A stretch of DNA of 54,667 nucleotides from contig JAAVFP010000008.1 of the NCBI GenBank assembly GCA_014800735.1, forward strand, positions 99,071 to 153,737, in the 5' to 3' direction. Source of the stretch: Bacteroidales bacterium (GTDB lineage: Bacteria > Bacteroidota > Bacteroidia > Bacteroidales > Muribaculaceae). The position numbers were made by a program, and so were the translations under genes. Shown one piece after another: positions 17,913-25,967 of this stretch; the first letter of the stretch is position 1, and every line of letters starts with the position of its first letter. The notes under the pieces are model-generated. The model made no database searches, had not been told where the DNA came from, and was given only the letters and a program-made list of their open reading frames with translations.

Positions 17913-18370
17913 TTTTTTGATTTTTTCTCAATCATTTCGTTGATATCCTTTTGCGAGAACTTGCCGGCCAGTTTCACCATGGTGCAGTCTGCACTGTCGA
18001 TAGCCACAATTACGAAATCCTCGAACTTGTCGCCCTTCGCTTTTGTGAGGATGCGGACTTTTTCGCTACCTTCGCTGGTGGCCACCAGCGTTTCGTAGCC
18101 GCTGATTTTGTCCACTTCGTTCACGAACTGATTGCGTGTGGCAGCCGATGCATCCGAGAGGTCCAGCACCGTGATGCCTGAAATGTTGCCGGCCAAAGGC
18201 AAGTCCTTTCCGGCGGTGGCCATGCCTATCTTGACCAGGAACTTGGGTAGGTGAACATAGTCAACGTTGTCGGCGCTGCGGAAGCGCTTGATAATCTGGT
18301 CGGGCGAGAGAGCGAACGACGGGATGATGGCGGCTGCCAGAGCCAGGGTGGCGATGATTGTACGTTTCAT
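17909..18370 (-). CDS. DUF4252 family exported protein, first gene of the sigma-factor operon
   Basis: 153 residues with a signal peptide (MKRTIIATLALAAAIIPSFA) and a DUF4252-like domain: VDYVHLPKFLVKIGM, ITVLDLSDASAATR, YETLVATSEGSEKVRILTK. Paralogue of the protein at 16533-16991, sharing the YETL block and overall layout but otherwise divergent. It leads the operon and overlaps the sigma gene by 4 bases. Being outside the cytoplasm next to a membrane anti-sigma, it could be a signal-sensing or target protein (inference). Confidence 0.88.
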   Translation of the reverse strand: MKRTIIATLALAAAIIPSFALSPDQIIKRFRSADNVDYVHLPKFLVKIGMATAGKDLPLAGNISGITVLDLSDASAATRNQFVNEVDKISGYETLVATSEGSEKVRILTKAKGDKFEDFVIVAIDSADCTMVKLAGKFSQKDINEMIEKKSKK

Positions 18371-18449
18371 AAGATTGTAGATTTTAGAGAGTTTGTCATT
18401 GTTGATTTGCTTTACACCTATATGACGGAACCACCGCGAAAAAGGTTAC

Positions 18450-18491
18450 AAAAAAAGTTGCTGCTCCGACGTATTTTTTTAGAACAGCAAC
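18450..18491 (-). terminator. intrinsic terminator of higBA
   Basis: Stem GTTGCTG (18457-18463) / CAGCAAC (18485-18491) with a 21-base loop, followed on the minus strand by seven U. It lies 34 bases beyond the higA stop. Confidence 0.75.
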
Positions 18492-18524
18492 TCGGTAGTT
18501 TTATAAACGCTTGATAGCCATGCG

Positions 18525-18890
18525 TTATAGGCCAAGTACAATAGCCGGGTCAATATTCAGCTTTCGGCTGATTTCCCGGCCCACCTTGATTGTCGGCTCA
18601 CTTTTTCCGGAAAGAAAATCGCAGATTCTTGACGGACTAACCCCTATCAATTTCGCCAATGCAGCTTGTGTAAGCCCCATTTCGTACATCCTAAGTTTAA
18701 TTACGTCGGTCAAGGATGGATTTCCCAACGAATAATGTTCCTCCGAATAATCTGCAACCAGATTGGACAGAAGAACCATCTCTATATAATTAGGATCCGT
18801 TTCAGGGGTGTTATCATTAACGAGAGGCAGGAGTTGTTCAACTCTTGCCACCGCCCATTCATATTGTTTTTCGTTTTCAATCTTAGTCAT
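18525..18890 (-). CDS. higA: HigA-type antitoxin, XRE helix-turn-helix
   Basis: 121 residues. The C-terminal half has an XRE-type HTH: MGLTQAALAKLIGVSPSRICDFLSGKSEPTIKVGREISRKL. The N-terminal half is acidic and helical (YEWAVARVEQLLPLVNDNTPETDPNYIEMVLLSNL), as in the HigA/YgjM family of antitoxins. It would neutralise HigB and repress the operon. It follows the toxin gene by 12 bases; toxin-first order is typical of higBA. It is AT-richer than the neighbours, as expected for an acquired toxin-antitoxin pair. Confidence 0.9.
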   Translation of the reverse strand: MTKIENEKQYEWAVARVEQLLPLVNDNTPETDPNYIEMVLLSNLVADYSEEHYSLGNPSLTDVIKLRMYEMGLTQAALAKLIGVSPSRICDFLSGKSEPTIKVGREISRKLNIDPAIVLGL

Positions 18891-18902
18891 GATTTTTCAG
18901 AT

Positions 18903-19196
18903 TTAAATTGTAGAACAATTAATTCGGTCGTATTCACTATGCGTGCCGATGAAACGGATATACACGAACTTGGGCCTGAATTGGATTACAACCACTAAAC
19001 GATAGTCATTGCCTTTGATATTGAACACATAATGCTGGTTGCCGACATAATCAACACTATTGAAAGTTTGCTTAATATCAGCAAGCGATTGCCATTCGGC
19101 ATTCTTCACTTTCCTGACCCAGTCCTGCAGTGCTGTGCGGGCATCGGGATGGACTTCGGCATAATCCCTTAGCGGTTTTTCGGTAAAAATCCTCAT
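18903..19196 (-). CDS. higB: HigB-type toxin (mRNA interferase)
   Basis: 97 residues from the ATG at 19196; the longer frame to 19259 overlaps the promoter. Family blocks: LRDYAEVHPDARTALQDWVRKV, AEWQSLADIKQTF, VFNIKGNDYRLVVVIQF and VYIRFIGTHSEYD, the HigB/RelE-like fold of PF09907. Such toxins cut mRNA on the ribosome when HigA is degraded. All recognisable conserved residues, including the C-terminal GTHSEYD, are intact, so it looks functional. The pair has its own promoter and terminator. Confidence 0.9.
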   Translation of the reverse strand: MRIFTEKPLRDYAEVHPDARTALQDWVRKVKNAEWQSLADIKQTFNSVDYVGNQHYVFNIKGNDYRLVVVIQFRPKFVYIRFIGTHSEYDRINCSTI

Positions 19197-19213
19197 TGCT
19201 ATTATATAATATT

Positions 19214-19246
19214 GCAAAATTACGAATTTTGTTCGATAATCCGCAA
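19214..19246 (-). promoter_or_regulatory. promoter for higBA
   Basis: Minus strand: TAATTTTGC (19222 to 19214) with TTG at 19246-19244, 21 bases apart. The leader is about 13-18 bases before the higB ATG. An A/T-rich region around it may hold HigA operators, but no clear palindrome was seen. Confidence 0.6.
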
Positions 19247-19257
19247 TATTTAGATGC

Positions 19258-19290
19258 AAAAAAACGCGCGGCCGGGTGGTCGCGCGTTTT
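19258..19290 (-). terminator. intrinsic terminator of nifJ
   Basis: Perfect arms AAAACGCGCG (19261-19270) and CGCGCGTTTT (19281-19290), followed on the minus strand by a run of U. It is 45 bases beyond the nifJ stop. Confidence 0.88.
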
Positions 19291-19335
19291 ATTTCGGAAT
19301 TAATCAGGATTTTGCGAGATTAATAGGGGTAAAGC

Positions 19336-22300
19336 TTACTGTTCGTTGGATTTCTCAACGGCAGCAACTTCGGGGTCCACACCCCACTGCTGCAGGGCCA
19401 GACGGCGATAGTTGTTGTAGCGCCACTGAGCGTTGGCCTGAGCGGCTGCGAAGAGCTCGGCAGCTTCGGCGGGATACTGCTTCTGAACGGCAGCGTAGCG
19501 CACTTCGCCTGCCAGGAAGTCGGCGAACTTGCTCCAGTCGGGCTGCTTGCTGTCCAGGCTGAAGGGGTTCTTGCCTTCGGCTTCGATGGCGGGGTTGTAG
19601 CGCCACAGGTGCCAGTAGCCACATTCAACTGCCTTGGCTTCCTCGGCCTGCGAGCGGCCCATGCCGGCCTTGATGCCGTGCGAGATACAGGGAGCGTAGG
19701 CAATGATGAGCGAGGGACCGTCGTAAGCCTCAGCCTCGCGGATAGCCTTGAGGGTCTGAGCCTGGTCGGCGCCCATGGCAACCTGTGCTACATAAACGTA
19801 GCCGTAGGTGGTGGCGATGAGGCCGAGGTCCTTCTTGCGGATGCGCTTGCCGGTAGCGGCAAACTTGGCGATAGCGCCCAGAGGAGTAGCCTTGGACGAC
19901 TGGCCGCCGGTGTTGGAGTAAACCTCGGTGTCGACAACCAGAACGTTCACGTTCTTGCCCGAAGCCAGCACGTGGTCCAGACCGCCGAAGCCGATATCGT
20001 AGGCAGCACCGTCGCCGGCGATAATCCACTGGCTGCGGGCAACGATGAAGTTCTTCAGGTCGAGGATAGCCTTGCAGGTGTCGCAGCCGCAAGCTTCGCA
20101 CAGAGGCACGAGCTTGTCGTAAACCTCGCGGGTGATGCCGGCGCTGTGACGGTTGTCAAGCCACTGCTGAGCGAGAGCCTTGATTTCGTCCGAGCACTTG
20201 GGGCAGTCGAGTGCCTTGGTGAACAGGTCGGCAAGGCGGCTCTGCATCTTCTCGGTGGCAATCTTCATACCCAGACCGAACTCGGCGAAGTCCTCGAAGA
20301 GCGAGTTGCCCCATGCAGGACCGTGACCGGCAGCGTTGGTGGTGTAGGGAGTGGAGGGCACGGAACCCGAGTAGATCGAGGAGCAACCGGTTGCGTTGGC
20401 CACCATTTCGTGGTCGCCGAACAGCTGGCTGATGAGTTTCACGTAGGGAGTTTCGCCGCAACCCGAGCAAGCGCCCGAGAATTCGAACAGCGGGGTAGCG
20501 AACTGGCTGTTCTTCACGTTGGCAGCCACGTCCACAAGGTTCTGCTTGGAAGCAACCTTGTTGATGCAGTAAGTCCAGTCCTTCTGAACGTCGAGCTGGG
20601 TTTCGAGAGGCTTCATTTCCAGAGCCTTCACGCCCTTCTTGCCGGGGCAAACGTCCACGCAGTTGCCGCAACCGAGGCAGTCGAGCACGTCAACGGCCTG
20701 GATGAAGCGCATGCCCTTGAAGGCCGGGCCGAGTGCGGGGATAGTACCGGCTTCGCCGAAGGGTGCTGCTGCGGTTTCGGCCTCGTCGAGAACGAAGGGA
20801 CGGATGGCAGCGTGAGGACAAACGTAGGCACACTTGTTACACTGAATACAGTTCTCTTCGAGCCACTGGGGAACGAAGGTTGCCACACCGCGCTTTTCGT
20901 AGGCTGCGGTGCCCTGTTCCCAGGTACCGTCGGGGTTTTCGATGAAGTCCGACACCTTCAGCAGGTCGCCGTTCTGGGCGTTGATAGGACGAACGATGTT
21001 GTTGATGAAAGCGGGATCGTCGTTGGCTTCGGGAGCTTCCGCGGGGAGCTGAGCCCATGCGGGGTCGATAGCCAGCTTGTGGTATTCACCACCGCGGTCA
21101 ACAGCCTGGTTGTTCTTGTCAACAACGTCCTGGCCCTTCTTGCCGTAGCTCTTCACGATGAACTTCTTCATCTGCTCGATAGCCAAATCCACGGGGATTA
21201 CGCCGGTGATGCGGAAGAAGGCGCTCTGAAGAATGGTGTTGGTGCGGTTGCCGAGGCCGATTTCCTGGGCAATCTTGGTGGCGTTGATATAATATACGGT
21301 GATATTGTGCTCGGCAAAGTAGCGCTTAACGTTGTTGGGCAGGTTCTTGGCCAGCTCCTCGCCTTCCCAGATGGTGTTGAGCAGGAAGGTGCCGCCGTCG
21401 CGCAGACCGCGGGTCACGTCGTACATGTGCAGGTAGGCCTGAACGTGGCAAGCAACGAAGTTGGGGGTGTTCACCAAGTAGGTGGAGCGGATGGGCTGGT
21501 CGCCGAAACGAAGGTGCGAGCAGGTGTAGCCACCCGACTTCTTGGAGTCGTAAGCGAAGTAAGCCTGGCAGTACTTGTTGGTGTTGTCGCCGATAATCTT
21601 CACCGAGTTCTTGTTGGCACCCACGGTACCGTCGGCACCGAGGCCGAAGAACTTAGCCTCGAAGGTGTCGCCGTCAAGTGCGATTTCGGGCAGCAGGGGA
21701 AGCGAGGTGAAGGTAACGTCGTCCACGATACCCACGGTGAAGTGGTCCTTGGGTTCGGGCAGAGCCAGGTTCTCGTAGATGGAGATAATCTGGGCGGGAG
21801 TGGTGTCCTTCGAAGCCAGACCGTAGCGGCCGCCTACGATTACGGGAGCGTTCTCCTTGCCGTAGAAGCATTCCTTCACATCCAGGTAGAGGGGCTCGCC
21901 GTTGGCGCCGGGTTCCTTGGTGCGGTCAAGCACGGCAATGCGCTTGGCGGTGGCGGGAACGGCAGCCAGGAAGTGCTTGGCCGAGAAGGGACGGTACAGG
22001 TGAACGGCCACCAGACCAACCTTTTCGCCCTTGGCAGCCAGGTAGTCGATGGTTTCCTGGATAGCCTGGGTCACGGAACCCATGGCGATAATCACACGCT
22101 CAGCGTCGGGAGCACCGTAGTAGTTGAACAGGTGATATTCACGGCCGGTGATTTTGGAAATTTCGGCCATGTAGTTCTCAACGATTTCGGGCACAGCCTC
22201 GTAGTGCTTGTTGCAGGCTTCGCGGTGCTGGAAGAAAACGTCGCCGTTCTCAGCCATACCGCGGGCCACGGGTGCTTCGGGGCTCAGTGCGCGGGCGCGG

Positions 22301-22914
22301 AATTCAGCCACTGCCTCGCGGTCCAGCAGCGGTTCGAGGTCCTCGTTGGAGAGGGCTTCGATTTTCTGGATTTCGTGCGAGGTGCGGAAACCGTCGAAGA
22401 AGTTCACGAAGGGTACGCGCGACTTCAGGGTGGACAGGTGAGCTACACCGGCAAGGTCCATTACTTCCTGAACCGAACCCTCGGCAAGCATGGCGAAGCC
22501 GGTCTGACGAACCGACATCACGTCCTGATGGTCACCGAAAATCGAAAGAGCGTGCGATGCGATGGTACGTGCCGACACGTGGAAAACGGTGGGAAGGAGC
22601 TCGCCCGCAATCTTGTACATGTTGGGAATCATCAGCAGGAGGCCCTGCGATGCGGTGTAGGTGGTGGTGAGAGCACCAGCCTGGAGCGAACCGTGAACGG
22701 CACCGGCGGCACCGCCTTCTGACTGCATTTCCTGAACCAGAACGGTTTCGCCGAAGATGTTCTTGCGGCCTGCGGCTGCCCATTCGTCAACATACTCAGC
22801 CATTGTGGACGAAGGGGTGATGGGGTAGATAGCAGCCACATCGGTGAACATGTAGCTCACATGGGCCGCTGCCTGATTACCGTCGCAGGTCAAGAATTTT
22901 TTTTCTTTACTCAT
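19336..22914 (-). CDS. nifJ: pyruvate:ferredoxin (flavodoxin) oxidoreductase
   Basis: 1192 residues, the one-chain PFOR. Domains in order: pyrimidine-binding/TPP domain (YIFTDVAAIYPITPSS type start, about 1-230), transketolase C-like and gamma domains, two 4Fe-4S clusters (CIQCNKCAYVCPHAA about 691 and CLGCGNCVDVCPGKKG about 741), a further FSGACSGCGETPYVK cluster site (about 811), and a C-terminal TPP-binding domain with GDGAAYDIGFGGLDH (about 964). It oxidises pyruvate with CoA to acetyl-CoA and CO2, reducing ferredoxin, in the anaerobic cytoplasm. Single-gene transcript with its own -7 box and terminator. Acetyl-CoA can go on to the Pta-AckA pair at 40.1-42.4 kb. Confidence 0.97.
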   Translation of the reverse strand: MSKEKKFLTCDGNQAAAHVSYMFTDVAAIYPITPSSTMAEYVDEWAAAGRKNIFGETVLVQEMQSEGGAAGAVHGSLQAGALTTTYTASQGLLLMIPNMYKIAGELLPTVFHVSARTIASHALSIFGDHQDVMSVRQTGFAMLAEGSVQEVMDLAGVAHLSTLKSRVPFVNFFDGFRTSHEIQKIEALSNEDLEPLLDREAVAEFRARALSPEAPVARGMAENGDVFFQHREACNKHYEAVPEIVENYMAEISKITGREYHLFNYYGAPDAERVIIAMGSVTQAIQETIDYLAAKGEKVGLVAVHLYRPFSAKHFLAAVPATAKRIAVLDRTKEPGANGEPLYLDVKECFYGKENAPVIVGGRYGLASKDTTPAQIISIYENLALPEPKDHFTVGIVDDVTFTSLPLLPEIALDGDTFEAKFFGLGADGTVGANKNSVKIIGDNTNKYCQAYFAYDSKKSGGYTCSHLRFGDQPIRSTYLVNTPNFVACHVQAYLHMYDVTRGLRDGGTFLLNTIWEGEELAKNLPNNVKRYFAEHNITVYYINATKIAQEIGLGNRTNTILQSAFFRITGVIPVDLAIEQMKKFIVKSYGKKGQDVVDKNNQAVDRGGEYHKLAIDPAWAQLPAEAPEANDDPAFINNIVRPINAQNGDLLKVSDFIENPDGTWEQGTAAYEKRGVATFVPQWLEENCIQCNKCAYVCPHAAIRPFVLDEAETAAAPFGEAGTIPALGPAFKGMRFIQAVDVLDCLGCGNCVDVCPGKKGVKALEMKPLETQLDVQKDWTYCINKVASKQNLVDVAANVKNSQFATPLFEFSGACSGCGETPYVKLISQLFGDHEMVANATGCSSIYSGSVPSTPYTTNAAGHGPAWGNSLFEDFAEFGLGMKIATEKMQSRLADLFTKALDCPKCSDEIKALAQQWLDNRHSAGITREVYDKLVPLCEACGCDTCKAILDLKNFIVARSQWIIAGDGAAYDIGFGGLDHVLASGKNVNVLVVDTEVYSNTGGQSSKATPLGAIAKFAATGKRIRKKDLGLIATTYGYVYVAQVAMGADQAQTLKAIREAEAYDGPSLIIAYAPCISHGIKAGMGRSQAEEAKAVECGYWHLWRYNPAIEAEGKNPFSLDSKQPDWSKFADFLAGEVRYAAVQKQYPAEAAELFAAAQANAQWRYNNYRRLALQQWGVDPEVAAVEKSNEQ

Positions 22915-22976
22915 AGCGTTAAATCGGGATTTATACGGAATTGGTTTATTGATTCAATATTAAAGTTGTTAACGGT

Positions 22977-22985
22977 GCAAAGATA
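22977..22985 (-). promoter_or_regulatory. -7 box for nifJ
   Basis: Minus strand reads TATCTTTGC. It sits 62 bases upstream of the nifJ ATG, giving a leader of about 57 bases. No clear -33 partner was identified. Confidence 0.5.
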
Positions 22986-23035
22986 CGAAAAAAATCATAA
23001 ACTCGGACAGCATTATGCCATTTTTATAACGCCTG

Positions 23036-23071
23036 TTTTTGTTGCGGTCACTGAAAAATCCTTAAATTTGC
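23036..23071 (+). promoter_or_regulatory. promoter abutting the 23076 gene (possible leaderless start)
   Basis: TTTTTG at 23036-23041 and TAAATTTGC at 23063-23071, with 21 bases between them. The ATG is at 23076, only 4 bases after the -7 box, so the transcript would begin at or almost at the start codon. Confidence 0.6.
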
Positions 23072-23075
23072 TGCC

Positions 23076-23591
23076 ATGAAAACTTTCGCAATCATCTCTT
23101 ACATCTTTGTCACCATGCTGGCCATTGCCGGCACCATCTTCCTGTTCAACTTCACCAAAATGCCTCTCGGGGTACTCCTGGCCATAGGCGCAGGGGCTGT
23201 GGCGGTGTTGTGGCCCGTGCTCCGCCGCCTGTGGTTGCGCCTGGGGGTGTGGTTCGGTGTGGGTGCTCATGTGCTGCTGGTCGGCTCCCTGGCCATGTGC
23301 GCGTTTTTGTGTATTAACACCATTTTCCGCCAGCCGGAGGCACATGTGGAGAGGGGAGTGGTGGTGTCCAAATTCACCAAGGAGCATGAGCGCCGCGGGG
23401 GCTATCGCAATCGTCGCGTCCTGGGGCACTACAACACCTACCACGTCATGGTGGCACTGCCCGACAGCACCGAGGTGGAGTATCAGATTACCGCCGACCG
23501 CTTCCGCCGTGTGCACACAGGCCGCGAGCTCGACATTGAGGTAACCCGTGGTTTTTTCGGCTACGAAGTAATCGACACCCGCGCTTTCTGA
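23076..23591 (+). CDS. hypothetical membrane protein
   Basis: 171 residues. Two or three hydrophobic segments fill the first 85 residues (IISYIFVTMLAIAGTIFLF, GVLLAIGAGAVAVLWPVL, VGAHVLLVGSLAMCAFLC). The last 90 residues are a soluble beta-rich domain (HVERGVVVSKFTKEHERRGG, YHVMVALPDSTEVEYQI). No family recognised. It is a monocistronic plus-strand gene divergent from nifJ, followed by a bidirectional hairpin. The domain could face the periplasm if the N-terminus is inside (inference). Confidence 0.75.
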   Translation: MKTFAIISYIFVTMLAIAGTIFLFNFTKMPLGVLLAIGAGAVAVLWPVLRRLWLRLGVWFGVGAHVLLVGSLAMCAFLCINTIFRQPEAHVERGVVVSKFTKEHERRGGYRNRRVLGHYNTYHVMVALPDSTEVEYQITADRFRRVHTGRELDIEVTRGFFGYEVIDTRAF

Positions 23592-23621
23592 TTTGTGCAC
23601 AAAGCACAGCGCAAAAAAAGG

Positions 23622-23651
23622 AATCGTCGGCCGAAAACTCGACCGACGATT
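23622..23651. terminator. bidirectional terminator
   Basis: Arms AATCGTCGG (23622-23630) and CCGACGATT (23643-23651), flanked by an A-run on one side and T-rich sequence on the other. It separates the convergent 23076 gene and the Ala/Glu-rich lipoprotein. Confidence 0.8.
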
Positions 23652-23710
23652 TCTTTATCCGTTGCCAATAGTCCGGCTGAGCCGAACCATCAGTAAAATG
23701 CTGTCTTAAA

Positions 23711-23947
23711 TTATTCAGCAGCAGCTTCAGCGGGAGCAGCTTCAGCAGCAGCTTCGCCTTCAGCAGCGGGAGCTTCTTCAGTAGCAGCAGCTTCTTCGCC
23801 TTCAGCGGGAGCAGCAACTTCTTCTTCAACTACAGCAACTTCTTCTACTGCGGGAGCAGCTTCTTCAGCAGCAGCCTGTTCCTTGTTGGAGCAAGCAGCG
23901 AACGACATGCTGAGTACTACAGCAGCCATGAGAACTAACTTTTTCAT
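23711..23947 (-). CDS. small Ala/Glu-rich lipoprotein
   Basis: 78 residues. MKKLVLMAAVVLSMSFAACSNKEQ is a lipoprotein signal with lipobox FAAC (Cys19). The mature part is almost only Ala, Glu, Val, Pro and Gly (EEAAPAVEEVAVVEEEV and similar), with no Trp, Tyr or His, so it is probably extended and highly acidic. The gene is built of GCA/GAA-type repeats, which could change length by slippage. Strong promoter of its own (23996-24026). Role unknown, perhaps an envelope spacer (inference). Confidence 0.8.
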   Translation of the reverse strand: MKKLVLMAAVVLSMSFAACSNKEQAAAEEAAPAVEEVAVVEEEVAAPAEGEEAAATEEAPAAEGEAAAEAAPAEAAAE

Positions 23948-23995
23948 ATTCGTGTTGATTTAGTAATAAAACAATTGTTTGCTTCAAAAACGCCA

Positions 23996-24026
23996 CAAAG
24001 TTAGGCACAATTTCTCATATACCAAA
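23996..24026 (-). promoter_or_regulatory. promoter for the Ala/Glu-rich lipoprotein
   Basis: Minus strand: TTTG (24026 to 24023), 19 bases, TAACTTTG (24003 to 23996). A near-perfect Bacteroidetes promoter, with a leader of about 45 bases. Confidence 0.7.
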
Positions 24027-24103
24027 TTTTTTTTGAACTTTTTTAGTTCGGGAATATGTTATTTAACACATTTCCCCGGAAATTGGCCTTTCCTTCCACC
24101 TTT

Positions 24104-25825
24104 TCAGGCCTCGCGGCGGGCGTCGGCCGCAATCAGGTTGGCCATGATTACGGCCTTGTTGATGTGGTCGCAGATGTGGTCGGCACCAATCAGTTTGTCG
24201 ATTCCGGCATGCTCAAGCGAGGCGCGCACGTTGGGCTTAACGCCCGAAAGAACGATGTGGATGCCATCGGACTGCGATGCCTTGATAAGAATCTCAAGGT
24301 TGTGGATGGCAGTGGCGTCGATAAACGACACCTTGCGCATGCGGATAATCCGCACCACAGGCTTATCCGCCATAGTGCTGCGCATGATTTCCTCGAACTT
24401 CGTGGCCACGCCGAAGAAGAACGGACCGTCGATTTCGTACACGCCCACACCTTTGGCCACGTTGAGCACCTCGTGGGTGGAGAGGTCGGTGCCTTCGGCC
24501 ACGTCAAGTTGCTCGGAGTACACCTTGATTTCGGTGTTCTCGGTCACACGGCGCAGGAAGAACACGATTGCCAGCAGAAGGCCGATTTCGATAGCGATGG
24601 TAAGGTCGAAAATCACCGTGAGCAGGAAGGTGACGATGAGTACCGAGATGTCGCCCAGCGGAGCCTTGAAAATACCCACGATAGTGCGCCAGCCGCTCAT
24701 GTTATATGATACTACCATAAGCACGGCCGCAAGGCACGCCAGGGGCACGTAGTTGATAAGGGGCATGGCAAACAGGAAAATCAGCAGAAGCACCAGCGAG
24801 TGCACGATGCCGGCCACAGGCGTGCGGCCGCCGTTGGTGATGTTGGTCATGGTGCGGGCAATAGCACCGGTCACAGGAATACCGCCGAAGAAAGGCACGG
24901 CGATGTTGGCAATGCCCTGGCCGATAAGTTCGGTGTTGCTGTTGGTGCGCGAGCCGGTCACACCGTCGGCCACCGTGGCCGACAGAAGGCTCTCGATGGC
25001 ACCCAGCACTGCGATGGTGAACGCCGACGGCAGTAGCAGGTTGATGGTGGCCATGTTCAGTGTGAAGCCGTGGGGCGCAGGGATGTCAGTAGCCATGGTG
25101 CCGAAGCGGTCGCCGATGGTTTCGATAGTGTACCAATCAGTGTAGCGTCCGAGCAGATACGAGCCCAGAGTGACCAGAATGATGGCGATGAGTGCACCGG
25201 GGAGCTTCTTGGAAATCTTGGGTGCGAGGATAATGATGAACAGCGCCACCAGCGATGTGGCAAGCGCATTGAGCGAAATATGGTCGAAGTTGCGCAGATA
25301 CATACCCCACTTGGGCAGGAACTGGCCGGGGATGTCGCGCAGGCCAAGGCCGAAGAAGTCGTTGATCTGTGTCGAGAAAATCGTCAACGCTATACCCGCG
25401 GTGAAACCGACCACAATAGGGTAGGGGATGAACTTAATCACAGTGCCCAGGCGGAACAGACCCATCAGCACAAGGATTACACCGGCCATAAAAGTGGCGA
25501 TGGCCAGGCCGTGGAGGCCGAATTGGGCGATGATGTTGTAAACGATAACGATGAACGCACCCGTGGGGCCGCCGATCTGCACCGAGCAGCCGCCGAAGAA
25601 ACTCACCATGAAGCCGCCGATGATGGCGGTGATCAGGCCGATTGTGGGGCTTACGCCTGAGGCGATACCGAATGCGATGGCAAGAGGAAGTGCAACGATA
25701 CCAACCACGATACCGGCCGTAAGGTCGGCTTTGAGCCGTTCGGACGAATAGTGGCGAAGTGCACTGAAAAGTTTGGGATGGAAATCAATGGCCGAGCGAA
25801 ACGCGGCCTTAGTGTCGGTTGACAT
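24104..25825 (-). CDS. SulP family anion transporter with STAS domain
   Basis: 573 residues. After a short cytoplasmic start come about 12-14 hydrophobic segments typical of SulP/SLC26: DLTAGIVVGIVALPLAIAFG, FGGCSVQIGGPTGAF, PYPIVVGFTAGIALTIF, NTELIGQGIANI and GGIPVTGAIARTMTN. The C-terminal 120 residues are a STAS domain (VGVYEIDGPFFFGVATKFEE, FIDATAIHNLEIL). These carry sulfate, bicarbonate or other anions; substrate cannot be fixed. Single gene with a strong promoter and a small G/C-rich hairpin in its leader (about 25863-25885). Confidence 0.93.
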   Translation of the reverse strand: MSTDTKAAFRSAIDFHPKLFSALRHYSSERLKADLTAGIVVGIVALPLAIAFGIASGVSPTIGLITAIIGGFMVSFFGGCSVQIGGPTGAFIVIVYNIIAQFGLHGLAIATFMAGVILVLMGLFRLGTVIKFIPYPIVVGFTAGIALTIFSTQINDFFGLGLRDIPGQFLPKWGMYLRNFDHISLNALATSLVALFIIILAPKISKKLPGALIAIILVTLGSYLLGRYTDWYTIETIGDRFGTMATDIPAPHGFTLNMATINLLLPSAFTIAVLGAIESLLSATVADGVTGSRTNSNTELIGQGIANIAVPFFGGIPVTGAIARTMTNITNGGRTPVAGIVHSLVLLLIFLFAMPLINYVPLACLAAVLMVVSYNMSGWRTIVGIFKAPLGDISVLIVTFLLTVIFDLTIAIEIGLLLAIVFFLRRVTENTEIKVYSEQLDVAEGTDLSTHEVLNVAKGVGVYEIDGPFFFGVATKFEEIMRSTMADKPVVRIIRMRKVSFIDATAIHNLEILIKASQSDGIHIVLSGVKPNVRASLEHAGIDKLIGADHICDHINKAVIMANLIAADARREA

Positions 25826-25896
25826 AACTTGTTGAAAAATTGTACCTTATGATTCAAACCTTGCGGGGCCATTAAGCGGACCCCGTAAAAACAGCC

Positions 25897-25929
25897 GCAA
25901 AGTTAACGAATTTTTGCAAATTTTGCAAA
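25897..25929 (-). promoter_or_regulatory. promoter for the SulP gene
   Basis: Minus strand: TTTG (25929 to 25926), 20 bases, TAACTTTGC (25905 to 25897). The leader is about 65 bases and contains a hairpin CGGGG/CCCCG. Confidence 0.72.
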
Positions 25930-25967
25930 TTTTATGTCACGACAGTGCCTCGCACTTCGCAGGGCTA

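Noticed and set aside
19609-22722. 1037-codon open frame antisense to nifJ
   Set aside because: It is a mirror of nifJ caused by GC-rich codon use; the product is Val/Gly/His-rich with no domain, while nifJ on the other strand has all its motifs.
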